From Brevundimonas sp. G8 (GTDB lineage Bacteria; Pseudomonadota; Alphaproteobacteria; Caulobacterales; Caulobacteraceae), in NCBI RefSeq assembly GCF_902506205.1, contig NZ_LR732816.1:1538106-1602105 (forward strand): a stretch of 64,000 bases of DNA, read 5' to 3'. Made by a program: the position numbers and the translations under genes. Every line of letters starts with the position of its first letter. Positions within the stretch are counted from its first letter, which is position 1. The notes below the pieces were generated by a model that had not been told where the DNA came from, made no database searches, and saw nothing but the letters and a program-made list of their open reading frames with translations. This document shows positions 42,598-50,739 of the stretch, piece by piece.

Positions 42598-43221
42598 ATG
42601 ACCCGCGAGACCCAGGCCATTCAGGACGACATCGCCTATATGCGCAGCCTCGCGCACGAGGGCCGCCACGCACCGTTGCTGGCGGGACCGATCCTGGTCA
42701 CCGCCGCCATCGTGTTCGGTGGGGCCAGCGTAGGCCAGTGGGCCCTTCAGTCCGGCACCTTTAACGTCAGTCCGTGGGCGCAGCTCTGGCTCTGGATCGC
42801 CTCCGCAATCATCTTCACCGTGGCGCTGATCGCCTTGATCGGTCGCATGAAGGGTAAGCCGGGCATCAACTCGGCTGGCAACAAGGCGGTCGGGGCGGCC
42901 TGGTCGGCCGTGGGATACGGCATCTTCGTCACCTGGCTGGCCTTGGTCGCCCTGTCGGTCAGGACGGAGAACTGGTCGTTCATGGCGGTGATGCCGACGG
43001 CGGTTCTGGTCGCCTATGGCTCGGCCTGGATGGTCGGAGCAGCGATGACACGGACGCGCTGGATGTCGTTCACGGCCTTGGCGGCCTATGCTGGCGCGGT
43101 CGCGGTGGCCTGGTTCATCGGCAGCGCGCTCATCTATCTGGTATTCGCCGTCGTCCTGATGGCCATCGCCCTGGTTCCGGGGATCATCCTGATGCGTCAG
43201 GAACCGTCGGAGATCGACTAA
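42598..43221 (+). CDS. Six-span membrane protein co-transcribed with a winged-helix regulator
   Basis: A 207-residue integral membrane protein. After a charged N-terminal helix (AIQDDIAYMRSLAHEGR) there are about six hydrophobic helices, starting with LLAGPILVTAAIVFGGASV and ending with IYLVFAVVLMAIALVPGIIL. GAGGAGGAGAG just upstream is a strong Shine-Dalgarno. The winged-helix gene begins two bases after the stop. Small membrane proteins with this N-terminal helix and a neighbouring winged-helix regulator form a recurrent pair in Caulobacterales and sphingomonads as far as I recall; function unknown. Confidence 0.72.
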   Translation: MTRETQAIQDDIAYMRSLAHEGRHAPLLAGPILVTAAIVFGGASVGQWALQSGTFNVSPWAQLWLWIASAIIFTVALIALIGRMKGKPGINSAGNKAVGAAWSAVGYGIFVTWLALVALSVRTENWSFMAVMPTAVLVAYGSAWMVGAAMTRTRWMSFTALAAYAGAVAVAWFIGSALIYLVFAVVLMAIALVPGIILMRQEPSEID

Positions 43222-43223
43222 GC

Positions 43224-43526
43224 ATGGCCGATGATTTCGACATTAGCCGGATCGACGACGTCATCCATGGGCGCATCCGGTTGGGGATCATGGCCTATCT
43301 GTCGGGAGCGGGAACGGCGGATTTCACCAGTCTGAAGGCCCGGTTGCAGACCACGGACGGCAATCTGTCGGTCCATCTGCGCAAGCTGGAAGAGGCCGGA
43401 TTCGTCGCTGTGACCAAGAGTTTCAAGGGCCGAAAGCCCCTGACCGAGGCCAGCCTGACCGACCAGGGACGCGACGCCTTCGTCGCCTATCTGGATGCGA
43501 TGGCGGGCCTGCTGCCAGATCGGTGA
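43224..43526 (+). CDS. Winged-helix transcriptional regulator (MarR/ArsR-like, short)
   Basis: A 100-residue DNA-binding protein with a single winged helix. The order is HGRIRLGIMAYLSGAG (first helix), FTSLKARLQTTDGNLSVHLRKLEEAG (helix-turn-helix with recognition helix TDGNLSVHLRKL), then the wing KSFKGRKPLTEASLTDQG and a dimerisation helix. This is the short winged-helix type (HTH_34-like) that lacks ligand cysteines. It is in an operon with the membrane protein upstream, whose promoter holds a palindrome, so autoregulation is likely. Signal unknown. Confidence 0.85.
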   Translation: MADDFDISRIDDVIHGRIRLGIMAYLSGAGTADFTSLKARLQTTDGNLSVHLRKLEEAGFVAVTKSFKGRKPLTEASLTDQGRDAFVAYLDAMAGLLPDR

Positions 43527-43547
43527 ATACAGGCTAGAAGCGCGGGC

Positions 43548-44327
43548 ATGACCACCCGTCTTCACGCCTTCGAGGCCATCGACAACTTCCGCGACTATGG
43601 CGACTACGCCACCACGGCCGGGCGGCGCGTGCAGCCTGGCCGTCTGCTGCGATCCGCCCACCACGCGCGGGCCAGCGATGCGGATCTGGAGCGGTTGCGG
43701 CGGCTGGACATCGGGGCCGTGGTCGATCTGCGCCGACCCGGCGAGCGTCGCGATCAGCCGTCGCGTCGGCCGGATGGCTTCAGCGGCCTGGTGATCGATG
43801 GCGGCGTGGACGACGGGGCCGAGGCACCGCACATCGCCTTTCTGAAGACTGCGGACCTGACGCCGGATTCGGGGCGGCGGTTCATGGAACGCACCTATCG
43901 GACCCTGCCGTTCGATGCGTCGCACCAGGATGTGTTCGCTCGCTATTTCCAGGCTCTGGCCGATCAGGACCGGCCGGTGGTGATCCACTGCGCGGCGGGC
44001 AAGGATCGGACGGGTTTCCTCGCCGCCCTGACCCATCACCTGTTGGGCGTGTCCCGCGACGACATGATCGAGGACTATCTGCTGACCAATACGGCCGTCG
44101 ATCTGGCCGGGCGAGCGCCGGGCATCGCCCGGAAGCTGCACGCGATGACCGGTCGCCTGGCGTCGGACGACGCCATCGTGGCCTTCCTGGGCGTCGAGGC
44201 CGCCTATCTGGAGGCGGCGTTCGCCGAGGTGGAGGCGCGGCACGGGTCGGTGGACGCCTATCTGCGCGAGGCCTTGGGTGTCGATACGGCCCGGCGTGAC
44301 CGGATCGTGGAGCGACTGTCGGCGTGA
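43548..44327 (+). CDS. Tyrosine/serine-phosphatase-like protein (Y_phosphatase3)
   Basis: A 259-residue protein of the bacterial atypical tyrosine-phosphatase family. N-terminal FRDYGDYATTAGRRVQPGRLLRS is the family entry motif, VVDLRRPGER the next, and the P-loop HCAAGKDRTGF carries the catalytic Cys and Arg (CxxxxxR). Relatives hydrolyse phosphotyrosine, phosphoserine or phosphoinositides; some are virulence factors, but nothing here suggests that. The last codon overlaps the pabB start by four bases (GTGA), so the two are in one operon. No signal peptide. Confidence 0.86.
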   Translation: MTTRLHAFEAIDNFRDYGDYATTAGRRVQPGRLLRSAHHARASDADLERLRRLDIGAVVDLRRPGERRDQPSRRPDGFSGLVIDGGVDDGAEAPHIAFLKTADLTPDSGRRFMERTYRTLPFDASHQDVFARYFQALADQDRPVVIHCAAGKDRTGFLAALTHHLLGVSRDDMIEDYLLTNTAVDLAGRAPGIARKLHAMTGRLASDDAIVAFLGVEAAYLEAAFAEVEARHGSVDAYLREALGVDTARRDRIVERLSA

Positions 44328-45631
44328 GCGAGGTTCTGAGCCACGTCGTCACGCGCGATGCGCCGTGGACGGAACCAGTCGAAGTCGCGGCGGGGCTGGG
44401 CGGCGGTGACGGCGTGCTGGCCCTGCTGTCCGACGGCGGACCGGGCGGGCGCTGGTCGCACGTCGCCACAGGGCCGGACCTCGTTCAGGTCGGCCCGGTC
44501 GATGACGCCGCGCCGTTCCAGGCGCTGAGAGAACCGGCGTTCAGTGCGGGCTTGGTGGGTCTGGCCGCCTATGACGCGGGCGCGCGGCCGGCCACCGGGC
44601 GGCGAGAGACGACATGGCCCGACCTGATGCTGGCCCGCTATCCGGCCATGCTGACCTTCGATCATCACCAGCGCACGGTGACCGCCGTGGGGCGAGGGGC
44701 AACTGAGGGCCAGGCCGACGAGGCGGCGCATGTCGCCCTCGGCTGGTTGGCGAACGCCGCCGTTGTCGCACCGCCATCGGCCCCGGCCGAGACCTTCGAC
44801 GCCGAAGCGCAGGCGGGCGCCTATCGCGCCGCCGTGTCGGATGTGGTGGAGCGGATCGCGGCGGGCGAGCTGTTCCAGGCCAATATCGCGCGGGCCTGGA
44901 CCGGCGTGCTGAGGGCGGGCGCCGATCCTTTCGACGTCTTCCTGCGCCTGCAACAGGATCGGGCCTCGCCGTTCGGGGCCTATTGGCGGATCGGGGATCG
45001 GGCGTTGGTGTCCAACTCGCCAGAGCTATTCCTCGCCTTCGACGCCGCCAGCCGCCGTATCGAGGCCCGGCCGATCAAGGGCACCCGCCCCCGCGCCGTC
45101 GATCCGGTTCAGGACGCCGTCCTGGCGGACGAGCTGCAGGCCAGCGCCAAGGACCGGGCCGAGAACCTGATGATCGTCGACCTGATGCGCAACGACCTGG
45201 CGCGGGTGTCACAGCCGGGGTCTGTCCGCGTCGAAACCTTGTTCGAGATCGAGAACCATCCGACCGTGCATCACCTGGTCTCGACCGTGACCGCACGGGC
45301 TGCGGCCGGCATCGGCCCCGCCGACCTGCTGGAGGCGACCTTCCCGCCTGGCTCGATAACCGGCGCGCCAAAGCATCAGGCCATGAAGGTGATCGCGGCG
45401 CATGAGCCGCCGCGCGGTCCCTGGTGCGGCTCGCTGTTCCTGATCGGGGAGGGCGGCGCCCTGACGGCCTCGGTCCTGATCCGCACGGCCGGTTTCGAAA
45501 GATCGGGTGAAGTCTGGCGCTTCCGAACCCTGGCCGGCGCCGGCATCGTCGCCGACAGCGACCCGGCGGCGGAAGAGGCCGAGACCGACGCCAAGATTTC
45601 AGCGCTGCGTGAGGCCTTGGTCGGCGCGTGA
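44324..45631 (+). CDS. pabB: Aminodeoxychorismate synthase component I
   Basis: Converts chorismate with ammonia or glutamine nitrogen to 4-amino-4-deoxychorismate for folate synthesis. 435 residues with a GTG start overlapping the phosphatase stop. The chorismate-binding domain fills the C-terminal two thirds: GAYRAAVSDVVERIAAGELFQANIAR, PIKGTRPR (the Lys-containing signature separating PabB/TrpE from isochorismate synthases), LMIVDLMRNDLARV, and TFPPGSITGAPKHQAMKVI. The N-terminal part is a shorter version of the usual tryptophan-binding-like domain. No PabA or PabC is next to it; fusion with PabC seen in some relatives is absent. Confidence 0.92.
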   Translation: MSEVLSHVVTRDAPWTEPVEVAAGLGGGDGVLALLSDGGPGGRWSHVATGPDLVQVGPVDDAAPFQALREPAFSAGLVGLAAYDAGARPATGRRETTWPDLMLARYPAMLTFDHHQRTVTAVGRGATEGQADEAAHVALGWLANAAVVAPPSAPAETFDAEAQAGAYRAAVSDVVERIAAGELFQANIARAWTGVLRAGADPFDVFLRLQQDRASPFGAYWRIGDRALVSNSPELFLAFDAASRRIEARPIKGTRPRAVDPVQDAVLADELQASAKDRAENLMIVDLMRNDLARVSQPGSVRVETLFEIENHPTVHHLVSTVTARAAAGIGPADLLEATFPPGSITGAPKHQAMKVIAAHEPPRGPWCGSLFLIGEGGALTASVLIRTAGFERSGEVWRFRTLAGAGIVADSDPAAEEAETDAKISALREALVGA

Positions 45632-45633
45632 TG

Positions 45634-46191
45634 TCAGCAGTTGGAACAGGCGACCACTTCTATGGTTCTGGGTCGCAGATAGGCCATTCGTACGAACTTC
45701 GTACCGTAGGGAACGACCCGGTCGAATGGCGACACGTAGTCATAGACCGCTTCGGCGACGATGACGGACTCGCCGGCGGCCAGTAAGTCGGATGGAATCT
45801 TGGCGTCGGCGACCGGCAGCTTGGCTTTCATGGCGTTGCTGCCGCGGCCAACGCTCCAATCAACCCTGTAGGTGGTGGCGTTCACGCGCGTGACACTGCT
45901 TACGCGCTGCTGGAGCGTCGTCGTCGAAAAGGGCGTCATGATCAGGTCGCCAATGTCGAGAACCTCATTGACCTGCTGCTTGGTCACGGCGTCGGTTCGA
46001 GACACGAGATCAGCCACCATCGAGGCGACGTGACCGGTGCGCTTCAGCGCCATATAGCCCTGACAGAACTCTACCATGCTGAAATAAAACAGGATTAGGA
46101 TTGGCGCGAGAAAGGCGAACTCGACTGCGGCGACGCCGCGCGTGTCGTGCGCCAGAACCCTGAGACGCGACATCAGGCCAGGCTTTTTCAT
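45634..46191 (-). CDS. TadE/TadG-like minor pilin
   Basis: A 185-residue pseudopilin of the Tad pilus. The N-terminus DTRGVAAVEFAFLAPILILFYFSMVEF is the TadE-like prepilin segment: cleavage after Gly by the CpaA peptidase leaves VAAVEFA with Glu5, then the hydrophobic helix. The rest is an extracellular or periplasmic domain with a C-terminal CSNC. Its start overlaps the stop of the second TadE-like gene by one base. It faces pabB tail to tail with a two-base gap, marking the left edge of the Tad locus. It probably primes pilus assembly. Confidence 0.85.
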   Translation of the reverse strand: MKKPGLMSRLRVLAHDTRGVAAVEFAFLAPILILFYFSMVEFCQGYMALKRTGHVASMVADLVSRTDAVTKQQVNEVLDIGDLIMTPFSTTTLQQRVSSVTRVNATTYRVDWSVGRGSNAMKAKLPVADAKIPSDLLAAGESVIVAEAVYDYVSPFDRVVPYGTKFVRMAYLRPRTIEVVACSNC

Positions 46192-46733
46192 CAGAATGGC
46201 TCGTTGCGGAAGGCGGTGGCGGCGCTTAGCAGCACCTTGCCGGTTCCTATCCGCGAGACAGACTGGGTCAGGAACGGCGTGACCAGCGGATGGGCATACC
46301 AGACGCGAACGAGCACCAGGTCGCCGCCTACGCCGCTGTCATAGACGGTCTTGTTGTTATCCAGAGCGTTGTTTGTGATCGGATCCTCAAGATCCCGCAC
46401 GGCGAATTGCGCAATGACTCGCACGTCGATCGTTGCGCGATTGGTGCAATCGCTTTCGAATAGCATCATCCGACTGCAAAGCTCGGTCTTGAAGCGGGCC
46501 TTGTCGAAGCTCTGCGTCTGGGCCTGACCGGTGCGGACCAAACGCCCCGCATCAATCGTCGCCGTTTCGAGCACCGAATCCAACACGAAGACGATGCCCA
46601 GTTCCAGGATCGAGAAGATCATCAGGAAGAAGGGGATCGCGACCATGGCGAACTCGACGGCCGCGACGCCTTCGCGACCCTGGCGGCGCCGTAGCCGAAG
46701 CGGCCGCGACCTTGATGATCCCCAAACGGCCAT
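46191..46733 (-). CDS. TadE-like minor pilin
   Basis: A 180-residue pseudopilin. A basic leader (RSRPLRLRRRQGREG) is followed by the prepilin segment VAAVEFAMVAIPFFLMIFSI with Glu5 after the cleavage site, then a C-terminal domain with two Cys (ELCSRMMLFESDC) that could be linked. It differs from the neighbouring TadE-like protein but shares the VAAVEFA start, so both are probably processed by the same peptidase. First or second gene of the minus-strand Tad operon, after the secretin-N-like gene with an eight-base gap. Confidence 0.85.
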   Translation of the reverse strand: MAVWGSSRSRPLRLRRRQGREGVAAVEFAMVAIPFFLMIFSILELGIVFVLDSVLETATIDAGRLVRTGQAQTQSFDKARFKTELCSRMMLFESDCTNRATIDVRVIAQFAVRDLEDPITNNALDNNKTVYDSGVGGDLVLVRVWYAHPLVTPFLTQSVSRIGTGKVLLSAATAFRNEPF

Positions 46734-46741
46734 GAGGAGGA

Positions 46742-47143
46742 TCAGGGAGCGGTCGGAGCGGTGGAAGACGAAGCTCGAATGCTGGGGGTGCAGGATGCGC
46801 CACAGGCCATTTCGGTGGCCTGGGCGCCACGCCAGACGCGAACCGTGCCGGTTGAACCGCCCGTCACCACGATCTCGCGCTGAAACAGGGTGCGACCGAC
46901 GCCGTCGACCGCGACGACTTCGGTGACGCCATAGCCCTTGCCGACGATGAACAGGGTGTTGGCGTCGACCATCGAGACGTCGGCGATCTGGGGGTTGCCG
47001 ACGATCACGGAGGCGGCCGCGCCGCGAAGCTGAACGCGGGCCGAGCGGTCGATTTCTACATTAAGCGCGCCGTCTTGAGCGCTGGCGGAGATCGGCGCTG
47101 AGACGAGGGCTGCGGCCAAGAGGATGGCGGGAATGCGAGACAT
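46742..47143 (-). CDS. Exported protein resembling the N-terminal domain of CpaC
   Basis: A 133-residue protein with a signal peptide (about 1-22, ending ISASA). The mature part corresponds to the N-terminal domain of the CpaC/RcpA secretin: LNVEIDRSARVQLRGAAASV, then VIVGNPQIADVSMVDANT, then GVTEVVAVDGVGRTLF. The same pattern stands in CpaC at 49222 (VIVSNPQVAEAML, then GETDAVFLDAAGRTI). There is no secretin barrel. It ends with a Ser/Thr/Ala-rich tail containing two cysteines (MACGASC). It may cap or regulate the secretin, or act as a periplasmic adaptor of the minor pilins. First gene of the minus-strand operon, divergent from pilA. Confidence 0.75.
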   Translation of the reverse strand: MSRIPAILLAAALVSAPISASAQDGALNVEIDRSARVQLRGAAASVIVGNPQIADVSMVDANTLFIVGKGYGVTEVVAVDGVGRTLFQREIVVTGGSTGTVRVWRGAQATEMACGASCTPSIRASSSTAPTAP

Positions 47144-47383
47144 CGGCGGCTCTGAATAACGGCGCGTGCAGACGCGGACGCACGCATGATGCGCCTTTGA
47201 TCCTCAACAAAGCCTGAAGCGCCAAGATGAGAATTTTCTTTGGTAAATCCGCGCGTAACCAAACCTCGTGACTCAGATTTAACGGGGGTCTGGCATTTTG
47301 ATCCTGCGTTTGGGGGTCAAGCGGGCTACCGGCTCCCCCCGCCAAGTTGCTCGCTAGACCATTTTGAAAAAAAGGAACTACCC

Positions 47384-47569
47384 ATGACCAAGTTCATCTC
47401 GCGCTTCGCCAAAGACGAATCCGGCGCCACCGCCATCGAATACGGCCTGATCGCTGCTCTGATCGCCGTCGCCCTGATCACCGTGCTGGGCACCATGAGC
47501 GGCAGCCTGAAAGACACCTTCACGAAGGTCAGCACCGAACTCGACACCGCCAACAAGCCTGCTGCGTAA
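47384..47569 (+). CDS. pilA: Flp-type major pilin
   Basis: A 61-residue Flp/Fap pilin, the main subunit of the Tad pilus used for surface contact. Leader MTKFISRFAKDESG is cut after Gly14, leaving ATAIEYGLIAALIAVALI with Glu5 and Tyr6, the Flp signature, and a short polar C-terminus. The ATG at 47384 has AAAGGAAC upstream. In Caulobacter pilA has its own CtrA-controlled promoter; the 240-base leader here has weak CtrA half-sites only. A terminator follows directly, so it is expressed separately from cpaA. Confidence 0.95.
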   Translation: MTKFISRFAKDESGATAIEYGLIAALIAVALITVLGTMSGSLKDTFTKVSTELDTANKPAA

Positions 47570-47591
47570 CTCCGTAGAAGTTTGTTGAGGG

Positions 47592-47624
47592 AAAGGGCCG
47601 GGGCGAAAGCCTCGGCCTTTTTCT
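47592..47624 (+). terminator. Rho-independent terminator after pilA
   Basis: GGCCGGGG (47596-47603) pairs with CCTCGGCC (47610-47617, one G-T pair) around a CGAAAG loop region, followed by TTTTT. It separates abundant pilA mRNA from the downstream cpa operon. Confidence 0.85.
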
Positions 47625-47652
47625 CATGTTGGAAACTCAACTTTAAGTCCTG

Positions 47653-48189
47653 ATGCCGAAGATGGTCCTCATGGACATCCTTCTGCTCATCGCGCTTGGC
47701 GTCTTTCCGGCTCTTGTCATCGTCGGCGGTCTGCACGACCTGATCACGATGAAGATTCCGAACTGGATCTCGTTGGCCTTGGTCGCTGCCTTCTTTCCCG
47801 TCGCGTTCCTGATTGGCGCGGCCCCGATGGACGTCGCCCTTAACGCCGGGGTCGGCGTGGTCGCGCTTCTGGTCGGGATGGGCATGTTCGCCGCTGGGTG
47901 GGTGGGAGGAGGAGACGCGAAACTTCTGGCCGCCAGCTGTCTATGGATGGGCGTCAGCGGCGTCGCACCCTTTCTGATATGGACAGGTCTCTCTGGCGGC
48001 GCCTTCTGTCTGCTTCTGATGACAGCCCGCCAGTATTTCCCAATGGTCGCGCCCTCGGTATCGCCAGGGTGGGTCGCCCATCTGATGCAGCCCAAGGGCG
48101 ACATTCCTTATGGTGTCGCCATCGCGGCCGGGGCCTTGCTGGCCTTGCCGGAGAGCGGCTTGGTCGCTGCTTTCACGTCGGGCCGTTGA
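47653..48189 (+). CDS. cpaA: Prepilin peptidase CpaA (TadV type)
   Basis: Aspartyl prepilin peptidase that matures the Flp pilin and TadE-like pseudopilins. 178 residues with about five membrane helices. The type IV prepilin peptidase motifs are both visible: HDLITMKIPNW with the first catalytic Asp, and VGGGDAKLLAA with GxGD-type second Asp. ATGs at 47662 and 47671 are alternative starts and would remove only a few residues. First gene of the cpaABCDEF-tadBC series after the pilA terminator; a 118-base gap follows before cpaB. Confidence 0.9.
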   Translation: MPKMVLMDILLLIALGVFPALVIVGGLHDLITMKIPNWISLALVAAFFPVAFLIGAAPMDVALNAGVGVVALLVGMGMFAAGWVGGGDAKLLAASCLWMGVSGVAPFLIWTGLSGGAFCLLLMTARQYFPMVAPSVSPGWVAHLMQPKGDIPYGVAIAAGALLALPESGLVAAFTSGR

Positions 48190-48307
48190 ACCTTTGCTGA
48201 CCGGCGTTCGCGCCGCTTAGGAAGCGTTAACCCGCAAGGCCCATGATCGTTAACGGTAGGCGTCGGGGGATGAATCCGAAACATTGCGCCTGCTGGAGAC
48301 ATCCTGG

Positions 48308-49225
48308 ATGAAGCCCGCCCGCATCGTCGTCATCTGCATCGCCGCCGTCTCGGCCATCGGCCTGGCCTTGGTGGTCCGCGCCATGGGGTCGTCGTCGAAC
48401 CAACCCGCAGCGCCCGCCGCCGCCGCCCAGGTCGAAGTCCGTCCAATGGCCAAGGTGCTGGTCGCCGCCAAGGACCTGGAGCCGGGCAAACGTCTGGTCG
48501 AGGGCGATCTGGCCTGGAAGGACTGGCCGGTGGACGAGGTCAATCCCGTGTTCATCACCGACGGCTCTACGCCCGTTCCCGCCAAGCCGGTCGCGGAAAC
48601 CACGACGGAGAAGGCCTCCAACGCGGTCGAAAGTGTCGCCAAGGCGGCGAACGAACTGTCGGGGACCGGGGCCAAGGCCGACTATATCGGCTCGGTGGTG
48701 CGTGAACCCATTCTGGCCGGAGAGCCGATCGTGGCGCGCAAGATCGTGCGCGCCGGCGACAGCGGCTATCTGGCCGCCTATCTGGAACCCGGCATGCGGG
48801 CCATGGCCATCGCCGTCACCGTGGAATCCGCCGCCGGCGGCTTCATCTTGCCGGGCGACCGTGTCGATGTCGTGCTGACCGCCGAAACCAATCGCAATGG
48901 CGCCGTCGAAGGCGCGACCAGTTCCAAGTTCGCGTCGGGCGTCGTCCTTCAGAACATAAAAGTCCTGGCCATCGACCAGTCGACTCGCGCGGGCGACGAC
49001 GAACAGGCCGTGGTGGGCGCCACCGCGACCCTGGAGGTCCGCCCGCAGGATTCTGTGTTGCTGGCTCAGGCCAAGTCCGAAGGCGAGCTGTCACTGTCTC
49101 TGCGGTCCTATGCCGACACCGCCGGTCCGTCCGGCGCCACGCGTCGCCCCTCCGCCGCCGCAGCTCAACCGAGGGCCGTACGCATCTATCGCGGTGGCGC
49201 GCCCGAAGTGGTGGCCGTGCCATGA
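48308..49225 (+). CDS. cpaB: Pilus assembly protein CpaB
   Basis: A 305-residue periplasmic protein of the Flp pilus apparatus (CpaB/RcpC). The start at 48308 gives MKPARIVVICIAAVSAIGLALVV, an N-terminal membrane anchor or signal. A SAF-like domain follows with VLVAAKDLEPGKRLVEGDLAW and then SVVREPILAGEPIVARKIV, and the C-terminal part has GGFILPGDRVDVVLTAE and ATLEVRPQDSVLLAQA, the family core. The mid-region contains a low-complexity insert (VAETTTEKASNAVES). It overlaps cpaC by four bases (ATGA). Thought to modulate the secretin. Confidence 0.92.
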   Translation: MKPARIVVICIAAVSAIGLALVVRAMGSSSNQPAAPAAAAQVEVRPMAKVLVAAKDLEPGKRLVEGDLAWKDWPVDEVNPVFITDGSTPVPAKPVAETTTEKASNAVESVAKAANELSGTGAKADYIGSVVREPILAGEPIVARKIVRAGDSGYLAAYLEPGMRAMAIAVTVESAAGGFILPGDRVDVVLTAETNRNGAVEGATSSKFASGVVLQNIKVLAIDQSTRAGDDEQAVVGATATLEVRPQDSVLLAQAKSEGELSLSLRSYADTAGPSGATRRPSAAAAQPRAVRIYRGGAPEVVAVP

Positions 49226-50739
49226 AAGCTGTTCTGATGCGTCAATATGCGATGAGAAAGACCGCCTTCGCCGCCGCCTGCGCCCTGCTGGCCAGCTTGG
49301 TCGCCGTACCAGCCGGCGTGGCCCAGACGCGCGCCGCCGTGTCGATGGGCGCCGCGCCGCAACTGATCAACCTGCCGCGCGGCACCTCTTTCGCGGTCGA
49401 TCTGCCGGCCGATGCGCGCGATGTGATCGTGTCCAATCCGCAGGTGGCCGAGGCGATGCTGCATTCGCCGCGCCGCATCACCGTCATCGGCATCGCACCG
49501 GGCGAGACCGATGCGGTCTTCCTGGATGCCGCCGGTCGTACGATCCTAAGTCTGCGCGTCCGCGTCGATGCCGGCACCAGCGCCCTGCAGGACACGCTGA
49601 GCCGTGTTGCGCCCGGCGGACAGATCCATGCGGAAGCCGTCAACGACAGCGTTATCCTGACGGGCTTCGCCGACACGCCGGCCCAGGCCGCCCAGGCCAC
49701 TCGCGTGGCCGCCGCCTTCGTCTCGGCGCCGGAGAAGGTGATCAACATGATCAGCGTCGTCGGTTCGGACCAAGTGACGCTGAAGGTGCGTGTGGTTGAG
49801 ATACAGCGCAGCACGCTGAAACAGCTCGGCTTTGGTTCCGACATTCTGAACGGCGCGGGCATTCATTCGTACGGATTCAGCCGGCCCAACACTTACGGCG
49901 TCAACGGCGCGCCATTGGGTGGAAGCAGCCTGTGCTACAATCAGGCGGGTGGCCAGACGACGAACGGCTCGACGTCCAACTCGAGCACCGGAACGACTGT
50001 CGACGGCGGGCTGACCAACACGATTTCCAACATTGCATCGACCGCCTTCCGCACGATGACCGGTACGAATGCGAGCGGTTGCCTTGAAGCCTTCGAGCGC
50101 GTGGGCCTGGCCCGGACCCTGGCCGAGCCGAACCTGACATCGGTGAACGGCGAAGCCGCAAACTTCCTGGCGGGCGGCGAGTTTCCGTTGCCTTCGGGAC
50201 GCGACCGCGACGGCAATATCACCGTGACCTACAAGCCCTATGGGGTGGGCTTGGCGTTCCGCCCCGTCGTTCTGTCGGGCGGCCGCATATCCTTGCAGGT
50301 CAAAGTCGAGGTGTCGGAACTGACGTCCCAGGGCGGCTTCACGATCGGTGCGGGCACGCCTTCGTCCATCACCTTGCCGGGCCTGAGCGTTCGCCGTAGC
50401 GAGAATACGGTCGAACTTCCCTCGGGCGGGTCGATGATGATTGCCGGCCTGCTTCAGGAAAGCACGCGACAGACAGTGGACTCCCTACCGGGCGTAACCA
50501 ACCTTCCCGTGCTGGGATCTTTGTTCCGGTCGCGCGACTATCTGATGGGCGAGACCGAACTGGTGGTCATCGTCGAGCCTTACATCGTCAGCCCCACGTC
50601 GCCTGATCGGATGCAGACGCCGGCCGACGGCCTGCGGATCGCCAGCGACAGCCAGACCATCCTCTTTGGCCAGTTGAACCAGGTCTATGGGCTGCCGAAC
50701 GCGCCCCCGGCCGGTTCGGTCGGCTATGTGATCGAGTGA
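49222..50739 (+). CDS. cpaC: Secretin CpaC (outer-membrane channel of the Tad pilus)
   Basis: A 505-residue secretin through which the pilus leaves the cell. Signal peptide about 1-37 (from ATG 49222; internal ATGs at 49237 and 49252 would also leave a signal). N-terminal pilus-assembly domain with SFAVDLPADARDVIVSNPQ, a BON-like part with AVNDSVILTGFADTPAQA, then the secretin barrel with LAEPNLTSVNGEAANFLAGGEFPLP, GISL-type strands and LPVLGSLFRSRDYLMGETELVVIVEPYIV at the end. A Thr/Ser/Asn-rich insert (QTTNGSTSNSSTGTT) lies before the barrel. Overlaps with cpaB (ATGA) and cpaD (GTGA) show operon structure. Confidence 0.95.
   Translation: MKAVLMRQYAMRKTAFAAACALLASLVAVPAGVAQTRAAVSMGAAPQLINLPRGTSFAVDLPADARDVIVSNPQVAEAMLHSPRRITVIGIAPGETDAVFLDAAGRTILSLRVRVDAGTSALQDTLSRVAPGGQIHAEAVNDSVILTGFADTPAQAAQATRVAAAFVSAPEKVINMISVVGSDQVTLKVRVVEIQRSTLKQLGFGSDILNGAGIHSYGFSRPNTYGVNGAPLGGSSLCYNQAGGQTTNGSTSNSSTGTTVDGGLTNTISNIASTAFRTMTGTNASGCLEAFERVGLARTLAEPNLTSVNGEAANFLAGGEFPLPSGRDRDGNITVTYKPYGVGLAFRPVVLSGGRISLQVKVEVSELTSQGGFTIGAGTPSSITLPGLSVRRSENTVELPSGGSMMIAGLLQESTRQTVDSLPGVTNLPVLGSLFRSRDYLMGETELVVIVEPYIVSPTSPDRMQTPADGLRIASDSQTILFGQLNQVYGLPNAPPAGSVGYVIE

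Noticed and set aside
47230-47300. CtrA-like half sites (GTAA and TTAAC) before pilA
   Set aside because: Spacing is eight and not seven bases in one case, and the other has two mismatches; expected from biology but not supported well enough to list.
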